Of a DNA stretch of 7,617 nucleotides, positions 1 to 6,270 are shown piece by piece. The notes beneath the pieces are model-generated. The model worked only from the letters and a program-made list of their open reading frames with translations, did not search any database and was not told the DNA's origin. The position numbers and the translations under genes are program-made. Positions within the stretch are counted from its first letter, which is position 1, and each line of letters starts with the position of its first letter. The stretch covers positions 1 through 7,617 of the forward strand of contig CALANC010000171.1 of NCBI GenBank assembly GCA_937925895.1, in the 5' to 3' direction. This DNA comes from an uncultured Desulfobacterales bacterium. Its GTDB lineage: Bacteria; Desulfobacterota; Desulfobacteria; Desulfobacterales; UBA11574.

Positions 1-726
1 CCCGTTTTTTTCAAGACCCTTGTATTGACTGAATAGATCAAGACTAACGCTGCGGGCTAATCCTTTTGTTTTTGATAAACAGCTCAGATTTGCAAGAACA
101 AAACTGAGCCCCGGTACACCTTCAATGCATTTATTGGCAGAGGATACGAAATAATCAATTTCGCATTCCTCTAAATTTATGGGTATCGCGCCGAAACTGC
201 TCATAGCGTCGACCATGAAAATCCTTCCTGATTGTTTGACCTCTTTTCCGATATTCTTGATTGGATTGATGATCCCGGATGTTGTCTCACAGTGACATGC
301 GGCAACATGTGTGATATCCGGATCCTCTTGCAAAATTTTTCCGATATCTTCGGCAACAACGGGGTGATCTTCAGGGTATTCTATGGTTGCAGTTTTGATT
401 GTCAATACGTCGGCAATTTGAACCAAACGTCTGCCATAGGTCCCGTTGATGGCGACTAAAATCTTACCGCCAGGGGGAATGATTGAAGAGATGACGGACT
501 CCAAACCGAATGTGCCGCTTCCTTGCATGGGGATCGCCGTATAGGTGTCCGGCGAAACACCTGCTAATTTCAAGAGACGATGGCGAATATCCTTTACGAG
601 ATCGATGAAATCAGAATCCCTGGATCCCAAATCTCTCAGCATTGCCTCTTTTACTGTTGGGCTGGTAGTCAGCGGCCCGGGTGTAAACAGGAGTTTGTTT
701 TCATCCAATGTCTTTTTTCTATCCAT
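1..726 (-). CDS. phnW: 2-aminoethylphosphonate--pyruvate transaminase, 3' end cut by window edge
   Basis: PLP-dependent class V (fold type I) transaminase. The family moves the amino group of 2-aminoethylphosphonate to pyruvate, giving phosphonoacetaldehyde and alanine in the cytoplasm. 242 residues are visible of roughly 360-370 usual. The N-terminal LLFTPGPLTTS (about residues 12-22) and MQGSGTFGLE (67-76) are close to Salmonella PhnW. The PLP-site motifs follow in order: NGTYGRR, CHCETTSGIINP (near 145-156), VDAMSSFG with Asp173, and SSANKCIEGVPG with the Schiff-base Lys199. The ATG at 726 is the first in frame after an upstream TGA, but its ribosome site is weak; an in-frame GTG 12 nt upstream is possible. 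It lies 58 nt after the ABM-fold gene on the same strand, so co-transcription is plausible. The partner gene (phnX, phnY/phnA, or a biosynthetic pepM/ppd pair) would lie beyond the left edge. A related alanine--glyoxylate-type transaminase is less likely given the motif match. Confidence 0.85.
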   Translation of the reverse strand, partial: MDRKKTLDENKLLFTPGPLTTSPTVKEAMLRDLGSRDSDFIDLVKDIRHRLLKLAGVSPDTYTAIPMQGSGTFGLESVISSIIPPGGKILVAINGTYGRRLVQIADVLTIKTATIEYPEDHPVVAEDIGKILQEDPDITHVAACHCETTSGIINPIKNIGKEVKQSGRIFMVDAMSSFGAIPINLEECEIDYFVSSANKCIEGVPGLSFVLANLSCLSKTKGLARSVSLDLFSQYKGLEKNG

Positions 727-784
727 GTATATTAACACTGCTCATTTAAATCCGCTGGTCTTCACGGACTGACTTCCAGCTGTA

Positions 785-1084
785 CTAGTGGGGATATATT
801 CCAAGATCATATATTTCATATTCGGTCTCACCATCAAGGAATTCGTTGAACTTTTGCTCATTGGATTTCCGCAACTCACTATTTTTCCAATTGTTCCAGT
901 GTTCTATACTTCGCCAATTTGAAGCTACCACAACTCGAAATGGATCTTCATGGTCCCACAGAGTTTCAGAGGATATATACCCTTTGTGGTCCATGGCGCC
1001 AAAACGAACCTCTTTAATCACATTGTTAATTTCGTTAAAATATCCTTCTTTGAATCGCCGTTTTATTAAGACTTTAATTGGCAT
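785..1084 (-). CDS. ABM-domain (antibiotic biosynthesis monooxygenase-like) small protein
   Basis: 99-residue protein with the pattern of the dimeric alpha/beta-barrel (ferredoxin-like) ABM superfamily. It has an N-terminal beta strand (IKVLIKRRF, about 3-11) and a helix (EINNVIKEVRFGAM). Then comes the typical G-Y-I-S-S-E-T-L strand, and a strand plus helix with FRVVVASNWRSIEHWNNW at about 49-66 (the W-x-S-x-E-x-W pattern of the family). No signal peptide or membrane segment is seen, so it should be cytoplasmic. Family members range from cofactor-free monooxygenases and heme-degrading enzymes to proteins of unknown role; nothing here fixes the substrate. The start is firm: AGGAGG (complement of 1090-1095) lies 5 nt before the ATG. 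It precedes phnW by 58 nt on the same strand with no visible terminator between. Fold assignment is fairly sure; function is not. Confidence 0.75.
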   Translation of the reverse strand: MPIKVLIKRRFKEGYFNEINNVIKEVRFGAMDHKGYISSETLWDHEDPFRVVVASNWRSIEHWNNWKNSELRKSNEQKFNEFLDGETEYEIYDLGIYPH

Positions 1085-1352
1085 GATGACCTCCTCTCCT
1101 TAAATGATTGAAAAAAGAAAACCCCTACCTGTTTATGTAATCGTCGGGTCATAATGTACTTTAAAATCAAAACCAGTGAGGAAGCAGATGGTAATCCAGC
1201 TCGGGGAAGTGATAGAATCATTTGTATGGTCTTGAGAAACAGGATACTATTTGGCTCAGATAAAAACAAGATTTAAATTTCTATTATTTGACATTGGTTA
1301 CCAAGACAACCCGTTTCCTGTTTAATAAGATGTGTGCTCGAGTCAAGGCCGA
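1085..1352. other. Intergenic stretch between the COG2403-like gene and the ABM gene
   Basis: This 268-nt gap separates two same-strand genes. It contains no convincing gene: the open frame reading leftward from about 1269 has no recognisable domain and overlaps the ABM start. I see no strong rho-independent terminator after the COG2403-like stop. Minus-strand promoter-like words exist but are weak, for example TTGTCT-N17-TAATAG on the complement of about 1309-1281. The gap length suggests the ABM-phnW pair has its own promoter, but the sequence does not prove it. Confidence 0.4.
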
Positions 1353-2669
1353 TCAGGCAGGCAAACGTTCGCGGATGATATCCGCCAGGGTTGGTGTGCT
1401 GTTATCCTTATACCCATAACGAATCCGGATGCTGGGCTTGTTGATGGCAACCAGCCGGGTAAGGTTCACCGGTGTCGCAAGCAGTACCAGATCGCATTGA
1501 GTATTGTTTATGGTTTCCTCTAAATCTTTCATTTGCTGACGTCCGTACCCCATGGCCGGAAGTACCGTTCCGATACCGGGATAGGTCTGAAACGTCTCTT
1601 TGATGGATCCCGCCAGGTAGGGTCTCGGATCGACGAGTTGGGCTGCCCCGAATCGTCGGGCCGCAATGACCCCGGCGCCGTATGCCATTTCACCATGTGT
1701 CAGCGTGGGGCCGTCTTCAACCACCAACACCTTTTTTCCTTTGATTATTTCGTTATCTTCGGCGGTCAACTCCGAGTCGGCCAGAATAATCTGAGCTCGC
1801 GGATTGTTTAGCTCGATTGCCTTGCGCACCTTTTCCACATTCTCGGGAACCGCACTGTCAACTTTGTTGATCACCGCCACATCCGCTAGGATCAAATTCG
1901 TTTCTCCGGGATGATAGGCGGTTTCGTGACCGGGTCGGTGAGGGTCGAATACCACAACATGAATGTCGGGCTTGAAAAAGGGCGTATCGTTATTACCTCC
2001 GTCCCAGACTATGACATCGGCTTCCTCCTCGGCTCGTCTAAGAATTTTCTCATAGTCGACCCCGGCATAGACAACGGCGCCCATGTTGATATGCGGCTCG
2101 TATTCTTCTCGCTCTTCAATGGTGCAATCGTACTTTTCGAAATCTTCATAACTGGCAAAGCGCTGCACCACCTGTTTGGTGAGATCACCATAAGGCATTG
2201 GATGACGGACTGCCACGACACTTTTGCCCATCGCCTGGAGAATCTCGATTATTTTGCGACTCGTTTGAGACTTTCCGCATCCGGTGCGGACAGCGCAGAC
2301 CGAAATGACGGTTTTGGTCGATTCGAGCATGGTATAGGGGGCGCCGATGATAATAAAATCAGCACCGGCAGCGGTGACAACCGACGCTTTATGCATGACT
2401 TCCGCATGAGACACATCGCTGTAGGAAAACGCCACCAGATCTGCCCGGCTTTCTTTAACCAAATCGAACAAGCGGTCATCCGGATAGATCGGAATACCGC
2501 CCGGGTAGAGATCTCCAGCAAGTGCCCCGGGGTACTGCCGACCTTCGATATCCGGGATTTGGGTAGCGGTAAAGCAGACAACATGATAGCGTTCGTTGTC
2601 CTTGAAGTAGACGTTGAAATTGTGGAAATCCCGACCGGCAGCGCCCATGATAATAACGTTTTCCGCCAT
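1353..2669 (-). CDS. COG2403-type predicted GTPase / cyclic 2,3-diphosphoglycerate synthetase-like P-loop protein
   Basis: 438-residue cytoplasmic protein of the COG2403 'predicted GTPase' group, often annotated as cyclic 2,3-diphosphoglycerate synthetase-like; the true reaction in bacteria is not established. The N-terminus MAENVIIMGAAGRDFHNFN (1-19) and FTATQIPDIEGRQYP (33-47) are hallmarks of the group. A P-loop-like RTGCGKSQTSRK lies at about 128-139. WDGGNND (222-228) resembles a Walker B/switch region, NKVD (268-271) resembles a G4 base-recognition motif, and VEDGPTLTHGEM lies at 317-328. ATG 2669 is chosen because GGAG/GAGAG sits 8-10 nt upstream and the family begins MGAAGRD almost at once. 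A TTG at 2714 would add 15 residues and overlap the OTC stop (TTGA). The start is 41 nt after the OTC stop, so the two are very likely one operon. By eye it is more GC-rich than its neighbours. Family assignment is sure, biochemical role is not. Confidence 0.85.
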   Translation of the reverse strand: MAENVIIMGAAGRDFHNFNVYFKDNERYHVVCFTATQIPDIEGRQYPGALAGDLYPGGIPIYPDDRLFDLVKESRADLVAFSYSDVSHAEVMHKASVVTAAGADFIIIGAPYTMLESTKTVISVCAVRTGCGKSQTSRKIIEILQAMGKSVVAVRHPMPYGDLTKQVVQRFASYEDFEKYDCTIEEREEYEPHINMGAVVYAGVDYEKILRRAEEEADVIVWDGGNNDTPFFKPDIHVVVFDPHRPGHETAYHPGETNLILADVAVINKVDSAVPENVEKVRKAIELNNPRAQIILADSELTAEDNEIIKGKKVLVVEDGPTLTHGEMAYGAGVIAARRFGAAQLVDPRPYLAGSIKETFQTYPGIGTVLPAMGYGRQQMKDLEETINNTQCDLVLLATPVNLTRLVAINKPSIRIRYGYKDNSTPTLADIIRERLPA

Positions 2670-2710
2670 TTTCGTTTCTCTCCTCTTTTTATTTCCAAAG
2701 GTCATCAACC

Positions 2711-3712
2711 TCAATTCCCTAAAGTTGCGACCATGATCGCCTTGATCGTGTGAACCCGGTTTTCGGCTTCATCGAAAACAACCGAAGCTTCAGATTCAAA
2801 CACTTCTTCAGTGACTTCCATCGCGTCCAGCCCAAATTTTTGGTATATTTTCTCCCCGATTTCCGTCTCACGATTGTGAAATGCCGGAAGACAGTGCAAA
2901 AATTTCACCTCGGGTTTGCCTGTCATCTCCATCACACCTGCATTGACCTGATAAGGCCTAAGAAGATCTATTCTTTCTTTCCAAACACTTTCAGGCTCTC
3001 CCATCGAAACCCATACATCCGTGCAAAGAAAGTCACAGTTCTTCACTCCTATGGGCACGTCATCGGTTAATGAAATTTTCGCTCCTGTTTTAGCGGATAT
3101 TTTTTCAACTTCTTTTACCAAAGTTTTTTCGGGTTGAAGCTTAAAAGGCGCAATCGAACGATAGTCCATCCCCATTTTTGCGGCACCCACCAGAAGGGAG
3201 TTCCCCATATTGTTTCTGGCATCTCCTAAATAGGCGAACGTGATCTGATGGAGCGGGCGGTCAATGTGCTCGATCATGGTTAATAGATCCGCCATCACCT
3301 GAGTCGGATGAAATTCGTTCGTAAGGCCGTTCCACACTGGAACGCCGGCATGTTGTCCGAGCAATTCAACCCTTTCTTGTTCGAAACCCCGATATTCAAT
3401 ACCGTCATACATCCTGCCCAACACTCTGGCCGTATCTTTTAAGGATTCTTTTGTGCCTATTTGAGATCCGGAGGGTCCAATAAAAGTGACGTGCGCCCCT
3501 TGGCTATAGGCCGCGGTCTCAAATGCGCACCGGGTTCGTGTCGAAGACTTTTCGAATATTAACGCAATGTTTTTGCCCTTAAGCATTCGCTTTTCTGTTC
3601 CTGCAGACCTTGCCCTTTTGAGGTCTAATGCAAGATCGAGCAAAAACTGAATTTCTTTGGGAGAAAAATCTAAAAGTTTTAAAAAGTTCCTATTTTTTAA
3701 ATTGAATGTCAT
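2711..3712 (-). CDS. argF: Ornithine carbamoyltransferase
   Basis: 333 residues, matching the usual 310-335 and colinear with E. coli ArgF/ArgI. It catalyses carbamoyl phosphate + ornithine to citrulline + phosphate in the cytoplasm, as step six of arginine synthesis; in arginine deiminase (ArcB) pathways the enzyme runs in reverse. The carbamoyl-phosphate site is intact: SSTRTR (56-61), Lys88 in QIGTKES, Arg108, and HPTQ (135-138). DARNNMGNS begins at 164. The ornithine-site residues Asp232 and SMG (236-238) are present, as is HCLP (273-276) with catalytic Cys274 and Arg319. The start is firm, with AGGAGG 5 nt before the ATG. The next gene on the same strand is the COG2403-like protein, 41 nt away. 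No other arg or arc gene is visible, so an anabolic (argF) versus catabolic (arcB) role cannot be settled; the E. coli-like long form occurs in both. Confidence 0.95.
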   Translation of the reverse strand: MTFNLKNRNFLKLLDFSPKEIQFLLDLALDLKRARSAGTEKRMLKGKNIALIFEKSSTRTRCAFETAAYSQGAHVTFIGPSGSQIGTKESLKDTARVLGRMYDGIEYRGFEQERVELLGQHAGVPVWNGLTNEFHPTQVMADLLTMIEHIDRPLHQITFAYLGDARNNMGNSLLVGAAKMGMDYRSIAPFKLQPEKTLVKEVEKISAKTGAKISLTDDVPIGVKNCDFLCTDVWVSMGEPESVWKERIDLLRPYQVNAGVMEMTGKPEVKFLHCLPAFHNRETEIGEKIYQKFGLDAMEVTEEVFESEASVVFDEAENRVHTIKAIMVATLGN

Positions 3713-3738
3713 GTTTTCCTCCTAAACGGATATCTTGT

Positions 3739-3751
3739 GATTCGACGAATC
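3739..3751. repeat. 13-bp palindrome in the argF leader
   Basis: GATTCG-A-CGAATC is a perfect odd-centred dyad (6-bp arms, 1-nt centre). It lies about 15 nt upstream of the argF ribosome site, inside the predicted transcript. It is placed where an operator or a small leader structure could act. It does not resemble the E. coli ARG box closely enough to be called one, and a 1-nt centre argues against a stable RNA hairpin. Confidence 0.45.
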
Positions 3752-3825
3752 CCTTGCCGCCAGGATTTCATCATTTGTGCTTGGAAAGCATTATCAAATT
3801 CTAAGTTTTTAATAGGTTAGAGATC

Positions 3826-3854
3826 CTTTTAGCATTTCAGGCACGAATTTTCAA
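3826..3854 (-). promoter_or_regulatory. Possible weak sigma70-type promoter for argF
   Basis: On the minus strand, TTGAAA (complement of 3849-3854; 5 of 6 to consensus) and TAAAAG (complement of 3826-3831; 4 of 6) are 17 nt apart. Transcription would start near 3820 and give a leader of about 107 nt containing the 13-bp palindrome. The region is AT-rich, so chance matches are common. Confidence 0.3.
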
Positions 3855-3970
3855 ACTTTACCCTTAATTATTCGTTTTTTGAATCGATTTATCTTTCCCT
3901 CCTATCGCCGCTTACAGACCCTGCCGTTCGGCAATGCGTCGCGGCAAGAAACCTCCGGTCAAGTCTACTT

Positions 3971-3999
3971 TTGACTCTAGGTTAAGGAAATGTTATAAG
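3971..3999 (+). promoter_or_regulatory. Sigma70-type promoter upstream of tag
   Basis: TTGACT (3971-3976; 5 of 6) and TATAAG (3994-3999; 5 of 6) are separated by exactly 17 nt. This is the best-formed promoter in the window. Transcription is predicted to begin near 4006, giving a leader of about 115 nt before the tag start codon. It could also drive the downstream PilZ, PLP-enzyme and RAM genes. Confidence 0.6.
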
Positions 4000-4074
4000 A
4001 TAAAACAGGTCGCCATCTCTCAGAGTAGAATTTCCAATGGCCTGGGCAAATGTAATGAACCGGAGAGGGATAGC

Positions 4075-4095
4075 TGAAATTATACTTTAATTTCA
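4075..4095. repeat. 8-bp inverted repeat in the tag leader
   Basis: TGAAATTA (4075-4082) and TAATTTCA (4088-4095) are perfect reverse complements around a 5-nt loop, ending 24 nt before the tag ATG. The arms are AT-rich, so the RNA stem would be weak. It may be a protein-binding site or chance. Confidence 0.5.
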
Positions 4096-4119
4096 ATAAA
4101 TTGATCGGGATCGAGGTTT

Positions 4120-4710
4120 ATGACGGACGATAGCAAACTCCGCTGCACCTGGTTGAGTGACGATGAATTGATGCTTCGATACCACGACGAAGAATGGGGC
4201 GTTCCCGTACATGATGATTCAATATGGTTTGAATTTATTGTCCTTAATGCTTTTCAAGCAGGACTTTCATGGAAAACCGTGCTTCACAAACGAGAGGCGT
4301 TTAGACAGGTGTTTTATGGCTTTGATCCCGTGCAGGTTGCCCGGATGTCAAATAAAGAAATAGAAAATGGCCGCCAAAATCCGTCCATCATCCGGAATCG
4401 TTTGAAGATTAAAGCCGCTGTTAACAATGCCGCAGCTTTCCTCAAGGTGCAGGAAGAAAGGGGATCTTTTGATTCTTTTATTTGGTCGTTCACCAGTGGG
4501 GAGGTAATTCACAATTCTTGGAGAGAGTTGAAAGAAATACCTGCTTCCACTTCCCTTTCTGATACGGTGAGCAATGCATTAAAAAAAGAAGGTTTTTCTT
4601 TTGTTGGAAGTACCATTTGCTATGCGATTCTCCAGGCTTTAGGTGTGGTCAACGATCACCTGGTACATTGTTTTAGGTATAAAGAGTTGATAGGGGGCAA
4701 CGAAAATTAG
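4120..4710 (+). CDS. tag: DNA-3-methyladenine glycosylase I
   Basis: 196 residues (E. coli Tag is 187). This cytoplasmic base-excision repair enzyme removes 3-methyladenine from alkylated DNA, leaving an abasic site. The zinc-snap ligands are all present with the E. coli spacing: Cys9 and His22 (13 apart), and His180 and Cys184 (4 apart) in VNDHLVHC. YHDEEWGVP (21-29), FQAGLSWKTVLHKRE (45-59), SIIRNRLKIKA and GFSFVGSTICYAILQALG (158-175) are typical. The base-pocket Tyr21 and Trp51 match E. coli Tyr16 and Trp46, but E. coli Glu38 corresponds to Asn43 here. The ATG at 4120 leaves Cys9 at the expected place. The GAGG just upstream is very close (3 nt), so initiation may be modest. It is the first gene of a plus-strand run after the 3971-3999 promoter, and there is no other repair gene nearby. 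Confidence 0.95.
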   Translation: MTDDSKLRCTWLSDDELMLRYHDEEWGVPVHDDSIWFEFIVLNAFQAGLSWKTVLHKREAFRQVFYGFDPVQVARMSNKEIENGRQNPSIIRNRLKIKAAVNNAAAFLKVQEERGSFDSFIWSFTSGEVIHNSWRELKEIPASTSLSDTVSNALKKEGFSFVGSTICYAILQALGVVNDHLVHCFRYKELIGGNEN

Positions 4711-4724
4711 TTTGATATTCTGAT

Positions 4725-4770
4725 AGGTCGCGGAAAGAGAGCAGGGGAACCGATATCCCTCCGGCGACCT
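4725..4770 (+). other. Structured leader (hairpin) upstream of the PilZ gene
   Basis: AGGTCGC (4725-4731) and GCGACCT (4764-4770) are perfect 7-bp complements. The stem can continue with GG (4732-4733) / CC (4761-4762) across a one-base bulge, and an inner AGGG (4743-4746) / CCCT (4757-4760) stem closes the loop. The hairpin ends 5 nt before the PilZ ribosome site (GGAG 4776-4779). No T-run follows, so it is not a typical rho-independent terminator of tag. I could not fit it to the class I c-di-GMP riboswitch consensus. Confidence 0.5.
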
Positions 4771-4785
4771 GAATTGGAGACGCTT

Positions 4786-5067
4786 ATGAAAACCACAGGG
4801 GAAAGTGTTGATCTTGAGAAGAGAAGATTTCCGCGAAAAGATTATCTACTACCTTTTAACTACAAAACACACGGCAGTGAATTTAATGGGTTTATGAAGA
4901 ATGTGAGCCAGGGAGGAGCCTTTATTGAAACTTCCACATCCTTAGACATCGAACAGGAAATTTATTTGGACATCATCTTGCCTGTCCGGGGTTTTTCTCA
5001 CCTTAGGGGTGAGGTCATAAGGTCGGATCCAAGCGGATATGGGGTAGAATTCCAGGCAGGGATTTAG
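4786..5067 (+). CDS. Single-domain PilZ protein (c-di-GMP binding)
   Basis: 93 residues, made up of a PilZ domain with a short N-terminal tail. PilZ domains bind cyclic di-GMP and pass the signal to a partner protein, often in motility, adhesion or polysaccharide export. Both ligand motifs are intact: R-x-x-x-R as Arg13-Arg17 within KRRFPRKD, and N-x-S-x-x-G as Asn39-Ser41-Gly44 within NVSQGG. The rest matches the beta-barrel: GAFIET, IYLDIILPVRG, HLRGEVIR and GYGVEF near the end. The ATG at 4786 is preferred, with GGAG 6 nt upstream; an in-frame TTG at 4774 would add four residues but destroy that ribosome site. It follows tag by 75 nt with a hairpin in between and precedes the PLP enzyme by 25 nt. 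The partner cannot be read from these neighbours. Confidence 0.88.
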   Translation: MKTTGESVDLEKRRFPRKDYLLPFNYKTHGSEFNGFMKNVSQGGAFIETSTSLDIEQEIYLDIILPVRGFSHLRGEVIRSDPSGYGVEFQAGI

Positions 5068-5092
5068 CCCGGGAGTGGAGATATAAGAAAAT

Positions 5093-6220
5093 ATGAAGTG
5101 GGATTCAATCTATAGAGCATATCCCATAAACAAGGAGATGATCTGGCTCAACAACTGCGGTACGACTCCAGCGGGAAATCATATTGTCGAAGCGGTAACA
5201 CGATTCATGAAAGGTTATGCTGCCAAGGGGATTTTTACAGAGGTTGCCGGTTATCAAAAGGTTCAGGAGAATATAAAACACATTCTCAGCGAGATGTTAA
5301 ATTGCTCACCGGATGAGCTAGGCTTAATACATAACACTGCTGAAGGAATGAATTTTATCTCCCACGGACTTAATCTTTCCTCTCAGGACGAAGTCATTCT
5401 ACTGGAAAACGAATATCCCAGCAATGTATATCCCTGGTGGCACCTGAAACAAAAAGGGGTAAAACTCCTTACCACGCCCATGGAGACATCTCCCCAAGCC
5501 TTCATAGAAGCGCTGAAACAATTGATTACCGATAAAACCCGCGTGATTTCTCTCTCCGCCGTGCATTGGTGCACCGGCATGCCACTTCCCTTGGAACAAG
5601 TGGGGAATCTGTGTAAAAAAGAAGGGATCGTGTTTGTGGTTGACGGCGCCCAAGGGGTTGGAATGCAGCCTATGGATGTAAAAAAAGCCAACATCTCGTA
5701 TATGGCTTTTTCTGCCTGGAAGTGGCTGTTGGGCCCGTTAGGCTTGGGGATTCTTTACGTTTCAAAAGAAAAGCTGGAAGACCTCGAAATGGTATTTTTG
5801 GGCACAGGATCAGTGGTCAAAGATAAAGAATATCTTCCTTACAAATCAGAGCTAAAACCGACGGTCGACCGCTTTACCCTTTCCACCGCCAATTTCAACG
5901 ACTGGATCTATTTTGAGGCCGCGTTGGAATTTTTGAAAACCATCGGATTCTCCGCTGTTCGAGACAGGCTATATGAGCTGAGTGCTCATTTGTGCGGGAA
6001 GTTAACCAAAATTGGGTTCAAGGTGTTTTCAGAGCAGTTTCCCGATTATTCGACGGGAATTGTTGTTTGTGAAAAACCCGGAATTACATCCGGTATCATT
6101 ATGGCACATCTTCAGAAAAACAACATTGTTGCTGCAGAGCGTCTTGGAAGAATTCGGTTTTCGCCCCACGTGTATATTTCGCCGGGGCAACTAGATGAGG
6201 TTATTCGAGTGCTTGAGTAA
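5093..6220 (+). CDS. Class V PLP-dependent aminotransferase-like enzyme (cysteine-desulfurase/lyase fold, no catalytic Cys loop seen)
   Basis: 375 residues, fold type I PLP enzyme of the class V family (NifS/Csd, isopenicillin N epimerase-like, kynureninase-like). It starts with WLNNCGTTPAG (18-28), the usual N-terminal substrate-side motif. NTAEGMN (81-87) contacts the PLP phosphate, His158 stacks on the ring, and VVDGAQGVG (182-190) supplies Asp184 and Gln187. SAWKWLLGPLGLG (207-219) supplies the Schiff-base Lys210, and GRIRFSPHVY has Arg355, the likely carboxylate-binding Arg. Cysteine desulfurases carry a mobile loop with a catalytic Cys about 120 residues after the lysine; here that region (about 319-340, TGIVVCEKPGITSG) shows no typical RSGxHC or RxGxxC loop. 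A lyase, epimerase or aminotransferase is therefore more likely than a sulfur donor for Fe-S clusters. The ribosome site is weak and distant (GGAG about 12 nt from the ATG). It lies 25 nt after the PilZ gene. The substrate is unknown. Confidence 0.85.
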   Translation: MKWDSIYRAYPINKEMIWLNNCGTTPAGNHIVEAVTRFMKGYAAKGIFTEVAGYQKVQENIKHILSEMLNCSPDELGLIHNTAEGMNFISHGLNLSSQDEVILLENEYPSNVYPWWHLKQKGVKLLTTPMETSPQAFIEALKQLITDKTRVISLSAVHWCTGMPLPLEQVGNLCKKEGIVFVVDGAQGVGMQPMDVKKANISYMAFSAWKWLLGPLGLGILYVSKEKLEDLEMVFLGTGSVVKDKEYLPYKSELKPTVDRFTLSTANFNDWIYFEAALEFLKTIGFSAVRDRLYELSAHLCGKLTKIGFKVFSEQFPDYSTGIVVCEKPGITSGIIMAHLQKNNIVAAERLGRIRFSPHVYISPGQLDEVIRVLE

Positions 6221-6241
6221 ATCTAATGCCTCATTTTCAAT

Positions 6242-6270
6242 GGCAAAATTTGTATTAACAAAATTTTGCC
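6242..6270. repeat. 10-bp-arm palindrome just upstream of the RAM-domain gene
   Basis: GGCAAAATTT (6242-6251) and AAATTTTGCC (6261-6270) are perfect reverse complements around a 9-nt spacer, GTATTAACA. The repeat lies 21 nt after the PLP-enzyme stop and ends 26 nt before the RAM-domain ATG. The arms look like an operator for a dimeric regulator. As RNA, a stem with an AT-rich core and no following T-run would be a poor terminator. Confidence 0.6.

Larger units (their letters stand above)
3713..4119. other. Divergent intergenic region between argF and tag
   Basis: This 407-nt stretch between diverging genes has no credible ORF. It carries the argF leader with a 13-bp palindrome (3739-3751), a possible weak argF promoter (3826-3854), and a good plus-strand promoter for tag (3971-3999). 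A perfect 8-bp inverted repeat (4075-4095) lies in the tag leader. A small GC-rich block at about 3907-3960 can form local hairpins: TGCCG-TT-CGGCA at 3922-3933, inside GCCGC (3907-3911) / GCGGC (3941-3945). I could not match any of this to a known riboswitch. Confidence 0.6.

Noticed and set aside
1066..1269. Minus-strand open frame of 67 codons upstream of the ABM gene
   Set aside because: It overlaps the well-supported ABM start and its ribosome site, and shows no family pattern.
2670..2714. Upstream TTG (2714) or ATG (2705) start for the COG2403-like protein
   Set aside because: The extra residues (NKKRRETK-type) come from the purine-rich ribosome site itself; the family starts at about MAENVIIMGAAGRD.
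1911..2753. Long plus-strand open frame (280 codons) antisense to the COG2403-like gene
   Set aside because: It mirrors the GC-rich real gene, has no recognisable domain or ribosome site, and the minus-strand protein is clearly conserved.
3907..3960. GC-rich, hairpin-rich block upstream of tag as a tRNA or riboswitch
   Set aside because: No acceptor stem, anticodon arm or T-loop consensus can be fitted, and no known riboswitch core was recognised; stems are only 4-5 bp.
4725..4770. PilZ leader hairpin as a class I c-di-GMP (GEMM) riboswitch
   Set aside because: The conserved receptor-loop and tetraloop sequences of that class are not present, so only 'structured leader' is claimed.
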